Shown here one piece after another: positions 8,317-17,347 of a stretch of 64,000 nucleotides of DNA. The position numbers were made by a program, and so were the translations under genes. The stretch covers positions 186,001 through 250,000 of the forward strand of contig JBMNGP010000005.1 of the NCBI GenBank assembly GCA_050949905.1, read 5' to 3'. The DNA is from DUML01 sp050949905 (GTDB lineage: Bacteria; Bacillota; Desulfitobacteriia; Desulfitobacteriales; Syntrophobotulaceae). The stretch's first letter is position 1, and the number at the start of each line of letters is the position of its first letter. The notes beneath the pieces are model-generated. The model ran no database searches. It saw only the letters and a program-made list of their open reading frames with translations, and was not told where the DNA came from.

Positions 8317-9432
8317 ATGCATGATGAAAGAATTGAACAATTGGCACACAACATTATTCATTACTCGGTGGAGTTAAAAGCGGGGGAAAAAATCCTGATT
8401 GAAATTGCCGGGCTGGAAATACCGTTAGCCCAAGCCCTGATCAGGGAAGCCTACCGGGTAGGGGCTTTACCTTTCCTCGGTATTACCAATCATACCCTAC
8501 AAAGAGAGATATTAAAAGGCCTGTCCGTGGAACAAGCTCAAGCTATGGCGGCCTGGGATCTCGCTCGGATGAAAGAAATGCAAGCCTATGTTGGAATTCG
8601 TGCCGGGGAGAACATTAATGAACTTGCCGATGTCCCTAGTGAGAATATGCGAATCTATATGACTTATTATTCCAAGCCTGTCCATTCCGAGCAGCGTGTG
8701 AAAAATACCCGCTGGTGCGTGCTTCGTTATCCGAATGCCTCTATGGCTCAGCTAGCTGAGATGAGCATCGAAGGCTTTGAAGATTTTTATTTTGCTGTCT
8801 GCAATCTGGATTATGCCAAAATGTCCAAAGCTATGGACCCTTTGCAGGAATACATGGAGAAGGCTAAGATGGTTAGGATAACCGGGCCGGGCACGGATCT
8901 GGAATTTTCGATTCAAGACTTGCCGGCGATTAAGTGTGACGGCAAAATGAATATTCCCGACGGAGAGCTTTTCACAGCTCCTGTCAAAGATTCGGTTAAC
9001 GGTAAAATCACTTTTAATACTCCTGCTGTTTACCAGGGTTATACTTACGAATCTATTGTCTTGGAGTTTAAAAATGGTAAGATAATTAAAGCTACGGCCA
9101 ATAATACGGAAAAGTTAAATAAAATTTTGGATACGGACGAAGGAGCTAGGTTTATAGGGGAGTTCTCCTTAGGCTTTAATCCTTATATTCAAAAGCCTAT
9201 GAAAGATACCCTTTTTGATGAAAAAATTGACGGCAGTTTTCATTTTACCCCGGGCTCTGCTTATGATGAGTGTGATAATGGCAATAGATCGGCTGTTCAT
9301 TGGGATTTGGTCTGTATTCAAAGACCGGAATACGGCGGCGGAGAAATTTATTTTGACGGCGAATTAATCCGCAAAGACGGCAGGTTTGTCCCTCCGAGTC
9401 TCCAAGGTTTAAATCCGGAGAATCTCATGTGA
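8317..9432 (+). CDS. M29-family metallo-aminopeptidase (AmpS/AmpT type)
   Basis: 371 aa, the size of M29 peptidases. The sequence begins HDERIEQLAHNIIHYSVELKAGEKILIE, typical of the family, and the C-terminal metal-binding part shows HFTPGSAYDECDNGNRSAVHWDLV, where the conserved His/Asp ligands sit. It removes N-terminal residues from peptides in the cytoplasm using two divalent metals. Ribosome site GAAAGAGG precedes the ATG. Stands as its own unit, 85 bp before the dehydrogenase gene. Confidence 0.85.
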   Translation: MHDERIEQLAHNIIHYSVELKAGEKILIEIAGLEIPLAQALIREAYRVGALPFLGITNHTLQREILKGLSVEQAQAMAAWDLARMKEMQAYVGIRAGENINELADVPSENMRIYMTYYSKPVHSEQRVKNTRWCVLRYPNASMAQLAEMSIEGFEDFYFAVCNLDYAKMSKAMDPLQEYMEKAKMVRITGPGTDLEFSIQDLPAIKCDGKMNIPDGELFTAPVKDSVNGKITFNTPAVYQGYTYESIVLEFKNGKIIKATANNTEKLNKILDTDEGARFIGEFSLGFNPYIQKPMKDTLFDEKIDGSFHFTPGSAYDECDNGNRSAVHWDLVCIQRPEYGGGEIYFDGELIRKDGRFVPPSLQGLNPENLM

Positions 9433-9517
9433 GTGTTTTTTGCTTTGTTAGAAGCAATATTGCCTCTAATTTTGTACCGTTAATCCATTATTAAAGTCTA
9501 AAGAAAGGGAGAAAAGA

Positions 9518-10456
9518 ATGAAGGTCTTAAGCAGTATCAAAATGGGTGAGGAAAGGCTTAGTGCGCTGCGTTTGGCTCAACCTCAAGCTGAAATCTGCTT
9601 GGTGAAGGAGTTTTCCGCCCCTGATCCGGAGGCAGAAATCTTACTTACTTACGGTTGGGATATTAAAGAAACTACTTTAGATTTATTTCCCAATCTCAAG
9701 TGGATTCAAACCTTGAGTGCGGGGGTCGATGCCTTGCCTTTAGCAAAGATTGCCGGTAAAGGAATAATGCTTACTAACGTCAGAGGTGCTCATAAAATTC
9801 AAATGGCTGAGTATGTCATTTGGAGCATCCTGATGCTATTAAGGCAAGGGCAAACATTTGTACTGCAGCAGCAAAAGAAAATTTTCAGTGCCAAACCTAA
9901 AATTGACGAAATGTACGGCAAAACTGTCTGTATAGTCGGAGCGGGGACTATTGGCAAGGAAATAGCCCAACGCTGCACCGCCTTTGGTATGACTGTCTAT
10001 GGCGTTTCCAGGCATGGAAAACCGGACTCGGACTTTGCCAAGGTCGTAACCGTAGAGGAGATGCCGCCAATATTAAAAATCAGTGATATTGTGGTTGTTG
10101 TCTTGCCTTTAACTGACGAGACAAAGAATTTTATTAATAGCGAATTCCTGAGCTGTTTAAAAGACGGAGCTCTTCTAATTAATGTAGCTCGAGGCCCGGT
10201 AGCTGATGAAGCTGCTTTACTTCAAGCCTTAAAAGAGAAAAAGCTCGGAGCGGCAGCTCTCGATGTCTTCGTGCAGGAACCCCTCCCGGAAGACAGTCCT
10301 TTCTGGGACTTGGATAATGTTTTAATCACACCCCATATTGGCGGGCGGACCATTCAGGCTTCAGAGCGGATGTGGGAAGTTTTTACCACCAATCTTGCCA
10401 AGTATCCTAATCAAGCAGAAATGATTAATCTTATTGATTTATCGGCAGGTTACTAG
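9518..10456 (+). CDS. D-isomer-specific 2-hydroxyacid dehydrogenase
   Basis: 312 aa. The NAD-binding Rossmann motif is VGAGTIGKEIAQRC (about 146-159). The catalytic triad of the family is visible: R225 in NVARGPVADE, E254 in QEPLPE, H273 in TPHIGG. It reduces a 2-oxoacid with NAD(P)H, or the reverse; the substrate (glyoxylate, hydroxypyruvate, phosphoglycerate or other) cannot be told. It lacks the extra domains of SerA. Ribosome site GAAAGGGAGA precedes the ATG. Confidence 0.88.
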   Translation: MKVLSSIKMGEERLSALRLAQPQAEICLVKEFSAPDPEAEILLTYGWDIKETTLDLFPNLKWIQTLSAGVDALPLAKIAGKGIMLTNVRGAHKIQMAEYVIWSILMLLRQGQTFVLQQQKKIFSAKPKIDEMYGKTVCIVGAGTIGKEIAQRCTAFGMTVYGVSRHGKPDSDFAKVVTVEEMPPILKISDIVVVVLPLTDETKNFINSEFLSCLKDGALLINVARGPVADEAALLQALKEKKLGAAALDVFVQEPLPEDSPFWDLDNVLITPHIGGRTIQASERMWEVFTTNLAKYPNQAEMINLIDLSAGY

Positions 10457-10535
10457 ACACGATTTTTCACTGGCTCAAAATGACAAACATTTTAAATGCT
10501 ACAAGAGGAAGAGTCAATCTTCTCCGGAGGACAAT

Positions 10536-12119
10536 ATGAATGATTTTCAGCAGCAAGTTATCGCTATTCTCAAAGAACACGCTCCAGTTTGGCTTGTCGG
10601 CGGGGCTGTCCGCGATCAACTCTTAGGTCTGCCTTCACAGGATATGGATTTGGTCAGCCCTCTTCAACCCGAAAAAGCTGAAGAAATTTTACGAAAGAAT
10701 AATTTTGAGCCGCTAAGGTTGGGCAAAAATTCCGCTACTTTAACTTTGTTTGCCGAAAACAAGCGAATTGATCTGGTCTATGCTGAAAATTTGCTTCAGG
10801 ATGCCAGGGGCAGGGATTTTACCATTAATGCTATCTACCAGGAACCTTCCAGTGGAGAGATGTATGATCCTTTTGCCGGCAGAAAGGATTTAGAGAGTAG
10901 GATCCTCAAATGCTGCGGCAACCCGGAAGATAGATTCAGGGAAGATCCTCTGCGCATCCTCAGAATGGTGAAATTCGCTGTAAAATACCAAATGGAGATT
11001 GAGGAAAAAACGTGGGAGGAAGCCCGCGAACTTCTCGATTTTATGGTTAGTGTTTCCAAAGAGAGAATAACTGCCGAGCTGGCCGAGATTTTGCTGTTGG
11101 AAGATGCGGAAAAGGCTGTCAGGCTTTTAGCCGAAGTTGGCTACTGGGACGTTTTTGTACCAGAACTAGCCAGACTACAGGGAATAGTGCAGAACGAATA
11201 CCATTCGCTGGATGTTTGGGAACATACCATGGCCGTTTTCCGGAATACGCCGCGGGATCTTTTCTTACGCCTGGCAGGCTTGTTCCACGATATCGGCAAA
11301 TGGGAAACTGCGAGCAGGGAATGTTATCTGGCAGGCAGATTGGAGTATAGAGATAATAAATACCGGATTGATAATTATGTTATTATTGGCACCAGAGGGA
11401 CAAGGGAGCTGGACAAAAAACTTCGTCCTTTGATCGGCAAGGAAATAAAAATCTTAGGAGCAAGACTGGACGAGTATCCGGAGACCGTCCAATTTAAAAG
11501 AGTTTTGTTGGGTGAGGATGTTAGGAGAGGCATTTCCTATGTAGAAAAGGGTAAAAGACATTTTTTAAATCATGAGAAAGCAAGCTCCAGGCTCTTAGCC
11601 GAGATCCTCAAAAGATATACTTTTACAATGTATTTTGCAGGCGGAGGACAAAAGAGGCAGGATGACCTTTTAAAGCTTGTCGAGAATCACATGCAGGCTA
11701 CTTTAACTTTTATGCCTGAATTTAGGGGAGGAAAAGTCAAAACTCCTTTTGAGGAACGGGCAGCGCAGCTGGTTTGGCACTTTTGCTGGGACGGCAGGAA
11801 CTATGAATTGCAAAATATCTATGATTTCGTGGTCCTTTGGCGAGCCGATTTTATGGCCGGCAAAGTCCATACTGAGGCCCAAATGGAGCTATTCGAGAAA
11901 ATACAGGCCGAATTAATTAATGTTGCTCTTTGGCAAAAAGAAAACCTGTCTAAATTAGACTGGCGTCTCTTACAGGATTTTGCTGCCGACCAAGACATTA
12001 GCGGGGCTAGCCTGGGCAGGTTTAAGGATTATGTACGTTTTAAGGCTATGCGCGAGAGGCAGGCGGAAATAAATCTGCCCTTTCTTAAAAAGGCCTATGC
12101 TCAGTTCAGTAAAAAGTAA
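10536..12119 (+). CDS. cca: CCA-adding-type tRNA nucleotidyltransferase with enlarged HD domain
   Basis: 527 aa. The class II nucleotidyltransferase head shows VWLVGGAVRDQLLG (19-31) and the metal pair D36/D38 in QDMDLV, then FTINAIYQ and the RNA-binding neck. An HD phosphohydrolase domain follows with H251-D252 (FHDIGKWET). The matching NHEKASSRLL stretch normally comes about 25-30 residues later; here H346 lies 94 residues on, so roughly 65 residues are inserted (see findings). The frame opens earlier at 10434, but CGGAGGA just before ATG 10536 sets the start. Role: adds or repairs the tRNA 3' CCA; a poly(A)-polymerase role is not excluded. Confidence 0.8.
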   Translation: MNDFQQQVIAILKEHAPVWLVGGAVRDQLLGLPSQDMDLVSPLQPEKAEEILRKNNFEPLRLGKNSATLTLFAENKRIDLVYAENLLQDARGRDFTINAIYQEPSSGEMYDPFAGRKDLESRILKCCGNPEDRFREDPLRILRMVKFAVKYQMEIEEKTWEEARELLDFMVSVSKERITAELAEILLLEDAEKAVRLLAEVGYWDVFVPELARLQGIVQNEYHSLDVWEHTMAVFRNTPRDLFLRLAGLFHDIGKWETASRECYLAGRLEYRDNKYRIDNYVIIGTRGTRELDKKLRPLIGKEIKILGARLDEYPETVQFKRVLLGEDVRRGISYVEKGKRHFLNHEKASSRLLAEILKRYTFTMYFAGGGQKRQDDLLKLVENHMQATLTFMPEFRGGKVKTPFEERAAQLVWHFCWDGRNYELQNIYDFVVLWRADFMAGKVHTEAQMELFEKIQAELINVALWQKENLSKLDWRLLQDFAADQDISGASLGRFKDYVRFKAMRERQAEINLPFLKKAYAQFSKK

Positions 12120-12164
12120 AGACATAATTCGCAATGAATAAATGACGAAATGAGTAGATATTAG

Positions 12165-12198
12165 GATATATTCTAAAAATAGATATATTCTAAAAATA
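12165..12198. repeat. Tandem 17-bp direct repeat
   Basis: Two perfect adjacent copies of GATATATTCTAAAAATA, at 12165-12181 and 12182-12198, end 18 bp before the next start codon. They could be a paired binding site or a recent slippage duplication in an AT-rich leader. Confidence 0.7.
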
Positions 12199-12216
12199 AA
12201 AAAGAGGAGTGTAGTT

Positions 12217-12870
12217 ATGAAGTGGAAATGTATTGTTTGCGATTATATCCATGAAGGAGAGGAACCACCGGAATATTGTCCGATCTGCGGCGTAGATGCC
12301 AGTAACTTTGTAAAGATTGAAGACCAAGCCGGTGATTCCCAAGTCTCCGAAAAAAACAACTCCGAACCACGTTCCGAAAAAGACGCGCAGAAAATATTAA
12401 CTCCGGAGGAAGCTATCACTAAAGCCATTCGCTCTCTTTCTTACGGCTTATTTATTATCACCGCCAGTTATCAAGGCAGAGATAACGGTCAAACTGCCAA
12501 TACCTGTTTCCAAATAACCTCTGAGCCTGTCCAGCTGGCTATAGGTATTAATAAAAATAACCTGACACATGAATTTATCCAAAAAAGCGGCAAATTCGGC
12601 GTCTCAATTCTTGATCGCCAGGGACATGATTTAGCCAGAAGATTCGGTTACAGATCCGGCAGGGAGATAGATAAATTTGCAGGTTTGCCATGCCACCGCG
12701 GACAGTCCGGAGTATTACTTCCCGAAGGTGTTTTAGCTAATCTGGAAGCAGAAGTCGTCAATCAGCTGGATTGCGGTACGCATACGCTCTTTTTGGGAAA
12801 GGTCACTGCCGGCGAATATTTTAACAGTGGGGAACCAATGACTTATGCTTACTTCAGAAGTACAAAATAA
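12217..12870 (+). CDS. Rubredoxin-flavin reductase fusion
   Basis: 217 aa. Residues 1-35 form a rubredoxin-like site (CIVCDYIHEG and YCPICGVDASNF, four Cys as two CxxC). After a charged linker (about 40-65), residues 66-217 are a flavin reductase-like FMN-binding domain (TPEEAITKAIRSLSYGLFIITASYQG, then TNCFQ-like and AIGINKNN segments). Moorella Hrb joins the same domains in the opposite order. Probably a redox partner that passes electrons to rubrerythrin/FDP-type oxygen or peroxide reductases. Ribosome site AGAGGAG. No PerR box seen here. Confidence 0.82.
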   Translation: MKWKCIVCDYIHEGEEPPEYCPICGVDASNFVKIEDQAGDSQVSEKNNSEPRSEKDAQKILTPEEAITKAIRSLSYGLFIITASYQGRDNGQTANTCFQITSEPVQLAIGINKNNLTHEFIQKSGKFGVSILDRQGHDLARRFGYRSGREIDKFAGLPCHRGQSGVLLPEGVLANLEAEVVNQLDCGTHTLFLGKVTAGEYFNSGEPMTYAYFRSTK

Positions 12871-12913
12871 ACTGCCTAAGAAAAAAACTGCTTAAGAAGT
12901 GCCTCAAATAATT

Positions 12914-12951
12914 AAGCTGCCGCTCAAACTTTTTAGTTTAACCGGCAGCTT
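12914..12951. terminator. Bidirectional terminator
   Basis: AAGCTGCCG (12914-12922) pairs with CGGCAGCTT (12943-12951), with an inner AAACT/AGTTT pairing in the loop, and T-rich flanks on both strands. It separates the convergent flavin reductase and aminotransferase genes. Confidence 0.75.
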
Positions 12952-12964
12952 TAATCTTAATATG

Positions 12965-14125
12965 CTAGATGCGCTTTTTAACGAAACGAGCCATTCGGGA
13001 TAAGGCTTCTAAGAGCTGCTCTGTGGAGTAGGCATAAGAACAGCGGATATGGCCTTCACCGCCTGGGCCGAAAGCTGTACCGGGCACAACAGCTACTCTT
13101 TCTTCTTTGAGAAGCTGTTCGGCAAATTCATCGGAGCTTAGCCCGGTGACGGAGATTTCCGGGAAAACATAAAAAGCTCCTAAGGGTTCAAAACAATCGA
13201 GACCCATTTCCCGGAAACCGTTAACCATCAGGCGCCGGCGGCGGTCATATTCCATAATCATTTCCCGCTTGGCGGATTCTCCCGATTTAAGGCCTTCTAA
13301 AGCTGCTACCTGAGCCATAATCGGCGCACACATGATAGTATACTGGTGAATCCTGGTCATGGTTTGGATAAAGTCCTCATGGCCGGCAACATAGCCTATG
13401 CGCCAGCCGGTCATGGCGTAAGCCTTGGAAAAGCCGCTGACGTGCAGAGTCCGGTTATGCATATAAGGAAGGGTAGCAAAAGGAGTATGACTTCCGTCAA
13501 AAGTTAAATCGGAATAAATCTCATCCGACAAGACGATAAGATCATTTTCCGAGGCAAAACGGGCGATGGGAAGGAGGTCTTCCCTGGTCATAATAGCTCC
13601 CGTGGGGTTATTAGGATAGGAAAGTACCAATATTTTGCAATTAGGTGTATAGGCTAACTGCAGGTCTTCAACTTGCAGGCGGAAATCGTGTTCAGCCCTG
13701 GTGGGGACATAATGCACTTCAGCTCCGGCAATTGTAGCACAGCCGGCATAAGCAACAAAAGAGGGGTCAGGAATTAAAACCCCGTCCCCGGGATTAATCA
13801 GGGAGCGCATGACCAGATCGACAGCTTCACTGGCTCCGACGGTAATTAAAAGCTCTTTCTCAGGGTTGTAATTTAAACCCTGGTGTTTAGCCATGTACTT
13901 GGCCAATTCCCGCCGCAGCTCAATTAGGCCGGCATTGCTGGTATACATTGTCTGACCTTGCTCTAAAGAATAGATGGCCGCTTCGCGCATCACCCAGGGA
14001 GTGGCAAAATCCGGTTCACCTACGCCAAGGGAAATAACATCCTCCATAGTTGCCGCTAAATCAAAAAACTTACGTATTCCCGAAGGTTTAAGGCTCGAAG
14101 TCAAAGTCGATAAGTACTTTTTCAT
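12965..14125 (-). CDS. PLP-dependent aminotransferase class I/II
   Basis: 386 aa. The PLP lysine lies in HVSGFSKAYAMTGWRIGY; YPNNPTGAIM and LSDEIYSDLTFDG are the usual substrate/PLP contact regions. It belongs with the aspartate/aromatic (PatA-like) aminotransferases often paired with an Lrp regulator in clostridia. Its ATG overlaps the stop of the upstream Lrp gene (ATGA), so the two are one operon and the regulator probably senses an amino acid related to the substrate. The exact substrate is unknown. Confidence 0.87.
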   Translation of the reverse strand: MKKYLSTLTSSLKPSGIRKFFDLAATMEDVISLGVGEPDFATPWVMREAAIYSLEQGQTMYTSNAGLIELRRELAKYMAKHQGLNYNPEKELLITVGASEAVDLVMRSLINPGDGVLIPDPSFVAYAGCATIAGAEVHYVPTRAEHDFRLQVEDLQLAYTPNCKILVLSYPNNPTGAIMTREDLLPIARFASENDLIVLSDEIYSDLTFDGSHTPFATLPYMHNRTLHVSGFSKAYAMTGWRIGYVAGHEDFIQTMTRIHQYTIMCAPIMAQVAALEGLKSGESAKREMIMEYDRRRRLMVNGFREMGLDCFEPLGAFYVFPEISVTGLSSDEFAEQLLKEERVAVVPGTAFGPGGEGHIRCSYAYSTEQLLEALSRMARFVKKRI

Positions 14126-14619
14126 GAGGTAATCATCAGACGCTGAGGTCTTTCTTCCTCTCCATGAAATTGGATACCATCTTCTTTATAGCGGCGGAGG
14201 ATAAAGCGGGTTGAAGTAGTTTCAATAACATCCAGTGGGGATAATTTATCAGAAACAAATTGCGCGATATCATGCATATTTTTACCTTCGACCACCAAGC
14301 TTAAGTCGAAGTCGCCGGACATCAGGTAAACAGATTTGATTTCCGGAAACTTTTGAAAACGCTGGGCAATTTTATCGTAGCCTTGGCCGCGCTGGGGCAT
14401 AACTTTAACATCAATTAAAGCGGTCACCCTGTCGTCCTCTAATTTTTCATGGTTGATTAAAACACTATATTTAACAATGACCTTGTCTTTTTCCCACTGC
14501 TGAATTTTTTTCTCTATATAGTCACAGCTTAGTCCGGTTTGGATGGACAGCTGTTCCACTGTTAAGCGGCAGTCCTGGGATAGAACATAAAGGAGGCGGC
14601 GATCCTCAACGGACAGCAT
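14122..14619 (-). CDS. Lrp/AsnC-family transcriptional regulator
   Basis: 165 aa. An N-terminal helix-turn-helix (about 1-55; SQDCRLTVEQLSIQTGLSCDYIEKKI) is followed by an Lrp/RAM ligand-binding domain (about 65-150; ALIDVKVMPQRGQGYD, VYLMSGDFDLSLVVEG). It binds DNA as a multimer and responds to small amino acids. Operonic with the aminotransferase by a 4-bp overlap. A short inverted repeat over its promoter may be its own operator. Confidence 0.88.
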   Translation of the reverse strand: MLSVEDRRLLYVLSQDCRLTVEQLSIQTGLSCDYIEKKIQQWEKDKVIVKYSVLINHEKLEDDRVTALIDVKVMPQRGQGYDKIAQRFQKFPEIKSVYLMSGDFDLSLVVEGKNMHDIAQFVSDKLSPLDVIETTSTRFILRRYKEDGIQFHGEEERPQRLMITS

Positions 14620-14653
14620 AACGCAAATACCCCTTTCTTATAATTTTTAAAAT

Positions 14654-14700
14654 ATCATAACATAATCCCTAAGAGGATAACAACTCAATATTATTGTTAT
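14654..14700 (-). promoter_or_regulatory. Promoter and possible autoregulatory operator of the Lrp gene
   Basis: On the minus strand a -35 TTGTTA (14683-14678) and -10 TATGAT (14659-14654) stand 18 bp apart. A 7-bp inverted repeat ATAACAA (14677-14683) / TTGTTAT (14694-14700), spacer 10 bp, covers the -35. Binding of the Lrp protein here is inference. Confidence 0.5.
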
Positions 14701-14907
14701 CAGAGCTGAAGCACCAAGATTATTTTAAAGAAGCCAGAGGGATCCTTAAGCTTTTTAAATTCAAAAACCCCTTAGTTTAGGCCACTGTTTCTTTCAGAGC
14801 CTGCATAGTAATAGCCTCCAAGGTAATATTTTAACCCATCATACCGTTTTTGAGCATGCCAAAAGAGCATTTTCATGCTTTCTCTAAAAAATCTTCTTAC
14901 CTTACAG
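14701..14907. other. Intergenic, likely outer end of the decayed transposon
   Basis: No gene seen. It lies between the Lrp promoter and the 3' end of the transposase remnant and should contain that transposon's right end, but I could not identify a convincing terminal repeat. Confidence 0.4.
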
Positions 14908-15828
14908 TTATGCTACTAATCGCCAGCGTATTTCTTTATTGGTTGCTTCTTTAATCTTGTTCTTATCCAATAAATTCCCCCTACATGCCGATTTGAAATA
15001 AGCGATGAAACCCCGAATCCCTAGCTTCATCACCTGGTCAATAAGCAGTTCGCTGTTCATCGCCATCACATTTAGGAACCTGGCAATTTTCATTAGATAA
15101 TGGTATCCTTCCATGGCATTCCAGGTATAAGAGTAGCAGTGTTCATAGTCATATCCCTGATGCTTTTCCGTTAAAATATTATTCTCGATCCTCCAGCGAT
15201 ATCTTCCCATCTTAGTGCATCTCACAAAAACATTTCTTTGGCTGAGGGGGGCTGAGGATATCCAGGCATATCGGGTTTGCTTTTCTTCAATCTCTTCAGT
15301 GCTCCGGCTATGGTTTTCTTGCCATGTTTCATAGCATATGACCATATGAACATTTTCTTTGTTCTTACGGTTCTCCCCGTATTCGTATTCGATAGAATTT
15401 GCCCAGGTGTAGAGTTGCCTCCGGTTTCCCCACTGAACTTTCAAACTGTTCTCTGGGGTTAAGCCGCATTAGGCCCATGGCTTCGCGCCAGACATCCTTC
15501 ATGCCGTCTTCTTTCAGCACAATCATATAGCCCCAGCCATACTCCCGGCATTTCTGAATCACGGGACCACAGGCATAGAGTCCATCAACCAAAAGGGTAA
15601 TCTTTAGCTTCGGAAAAGCTTCTTTTAAACGCTTGGCTAATCGTTCAAAGGCTTTGCGTTCACAATCCTGTTTGTTGACGCCTTCTATGTATTCTTCGTT
15701 TTTTAAGAATTCGCTAAGTAGAGGAAGGGTAATTCCGTTGTCCAAGACCAGAACCGATTCCAATACATAGACATAATACTGCGGAATTTTTTCTTCACCG
15801 CCTACATGCCGTCTCATGCAGTTATCAT
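14908..15828 (-). pseudogene. Transposase, C-terminal half (frameshifted, split)
   Basis: The minus-strand translation gives DNCMRRHVGGEEKIPQYYVYVLE, LLSEFL, KQDCERKAFERLAKRLKEAF and LLVDGLYACGPVIQKCREYGW, the second and later DDE segments of an IS4-like transposase family often found with DUF4338. Near 15440 the frame shifts: RLNPRE runs on in one frame and VQWGNRRQLYTW begins in another. The end at 14908 looks natural. The N-terminal half is at 17348-17959; joining them across the insertion restores W-D-D-N-C, as in relatives with W-S-E-H-C. Confidence 0.75.
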
Positions 15829-15895
15829 GACTCATACCAACTTTGACGGACACCAAATCGTGATTATATAATAAAATCATGAGAGGTGCAGAAAA

Positions 15896-16179
15896 ATGGG
15901 AAACAACAACAACCGATACGACGATGACTTTAAGACCGGAGCGGTAGCAATGGTAGTAGAAAAAGGCCCCGGTCGATTGGTTCAGTAGCAAAAGATTTAG
16001 GCGTATCAGAGCCTGCACTCCGAAGATGGGTAAAGGCAAGTACAGAACCAGAAGATGAAGTCACTAAAAAACTAGCGGAGCTTGAAGCCGAAAATAAAAG
16101 GCTAAAAAAAGAACTTGATGATGCAAAGGACACGGTAAACATCTTAAAAAAGTCAGTAGCCATTTTCGTAAAGCCATAG
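15896..16179 (+). pseudogene. IS3-family orfA (helix-turn-helix subunit), frameshifted
   Basis: The ATG at 15896 has GAGAGGTG 8 bases upstream. The first 24 codons read into a stop (LVQ-stop); a shift of frame near 15965 resumes RSIGSVAKDLGVSEPALRRWVKAS, a typical HTH, and a leucine-zipper stretch (LAELEAENKRLKKELDDAKDTVNILKKS) to TAG at 16177. The A6G run at 16145-16151 is where IS3 elements normally shift -1 into orfB. Confidence 0.75.
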
Positions 16180-16241
16180 AATCAGAGAAAATAGCAAGCA
16201 GGAAATACGAGTTCATAAAAGCTTATGCCTCCGGGCATTCT

Positions 16242-17074
16242 GTGGAGAAAATGTGTGAGTTATTAAAAGTATCCCGGAGTGGTTTCTACGACTGGATTAA
16301 AAGAGAACCATCAAAGCGAGAGAAAAAGCAGCAAAAAATACTTAAAATAATAGAGAAAACCCATAAAAAGTATCCTACTTGGGGTGTTGATCCGATCTGG
16401 GCTGAAGTCAAAGAAAAAATATCATGCAGCCGTGGAACGGTTTACAAATTGATGAAAGAAAACGGCATAAAATCAAAACAACGTAAAGCCAAATGGAAAG
16501 CAACAACCAATAGTAAACATAACTTACCAGTAGCTCCAAATCTCTTAGGGCAAAATTTTAATATAACAGAGCCCAATACCGTATGGGCAGGAGATATCAC
16601 ATACAATTGGACCGGTGAAGGCTGGCTATATACAGCAATAGTCAAAGACTTATGTACCAAAGAAGTAATAGGCTATGCCATGGGTGATAGAATTACCAAA
16701 GAACTTGTAATAAAAGCCATGAAAGTGGCCATACGAAAAGAAAGGCCAAAAGCAGGATTAATATTTCATTCGGATCGCGGAAGCCAATATTGTTCAAAAC
16801 GACTTCAGGAGCTTATTAAAAGATAATAATATCCGGCAAAGCATGAGTCGCAAAGGAAATCCCTATGATAATGCTTGTGCAGAAAACTTCTTTAGTTGTT
16901 TAAAATGTGAATGTACAAATTTCTATTATTTTAGGACTAAGGACGAAGCAAAGCAGGCTATTTTTGAATATATAGAGGTTTATTATAACAGACAGACAGA
17001 GAAGGCATGCAGCGCTAGGCTGGATTACTCCTGCTGCATATAAAAAACTAATCAGTCTAAAAGTAGCAGCATAA
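16242..17074 (+). pseudogene. IS3-family orfB (DDE integrase), frameshifted
   Basis: The frame containing 16242 is open from about 16160 (HFRKAIESEKIASRKYEF). It shows HTH_21 (LLKVSRSGFYDWIKRE) and the rve integrase core (NTVWAGDITYNWTGEGWLYTAIVKDL; FHSDRGSQYCSKRLQELIK). Near 16822 the frame breaks and MSRKGNPYDNACAENFFSCLKCE continues in another; near 17010 it breaks again, and R-R-H-A-A-L-G-W-I-T-P-A-A-Y ends at TAA 17072. At least two frameshifts, so no active transposase. Confidence 0.8.
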
Positions 17075-17102
17075 AAAAGACAAATTAAAAACGGCATTTG
17101 GC

Positions 17103-17195
17103 GGGAATCAAGGGCGAGCAAAGCGAGTTTATCTAGACCCTTGATTCCCAGGATAGCCCAACATCCTATTGAACGATGGTCTGTAAAAGACCATC
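17103..17195. repeat. Two perfect hairpins in the non-coding tail of the IS3-like element
   Basis: GGGAATCAAGGG (17103-17114) pairs with CCCTTGATTCCC (17138-17149), loop 23 nt. GATGGTCT (17175-17182) pairs with AGACCATC (17188-17195), loop 5 nt. The surrounding 17075-17266 has no gene. Confidence 0.65.
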
Positions 17196-17347
17196 TGCCC
17201 TCCGGCGAGGACGGGGTTTGGGGCAGGGCCCCAATTGTTTTAATAGAGCCAAGAGAGAATAAACCCTTATTGAAAGCAAATTGGCGAAACTTTATGTAAC
17301 TTCAAGATATGTTCACGAAACAGTGTCCAGAAAACGTAGAAAGGCTC

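Larger units (their letters stand above)
15829..17347 (+). mobile_element. IS3-like insertion element (inactive), inside the transposase gene
   Basis: 1519 bp bounded by the 5-bp direct repeat ATCAT (15824-15828 and 17348-17352). The ends form an imperfect inverted repeat: the left end and the reverse complement of the right end agree at about 24 of the first 41 positions, including shared GGACAC and TCGTGA blocks. It carries orfA and orfB of the IS3 type, both frameshifted, then a 270-bp non-coding tail with hairpins. The boundaries rest on the restored reading frame of the host transposase. Confidence 0.65.

Noticed and set aside
15829..17347. Programmed -1 frameshifting as the sole reason for the broken IS3-like frames
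   Set aside because: The A6G site at 16145 explains the orfA/orfB junction only; the breaks near 15965, 16822 and 17010 are elsewhere and each leads to stops.
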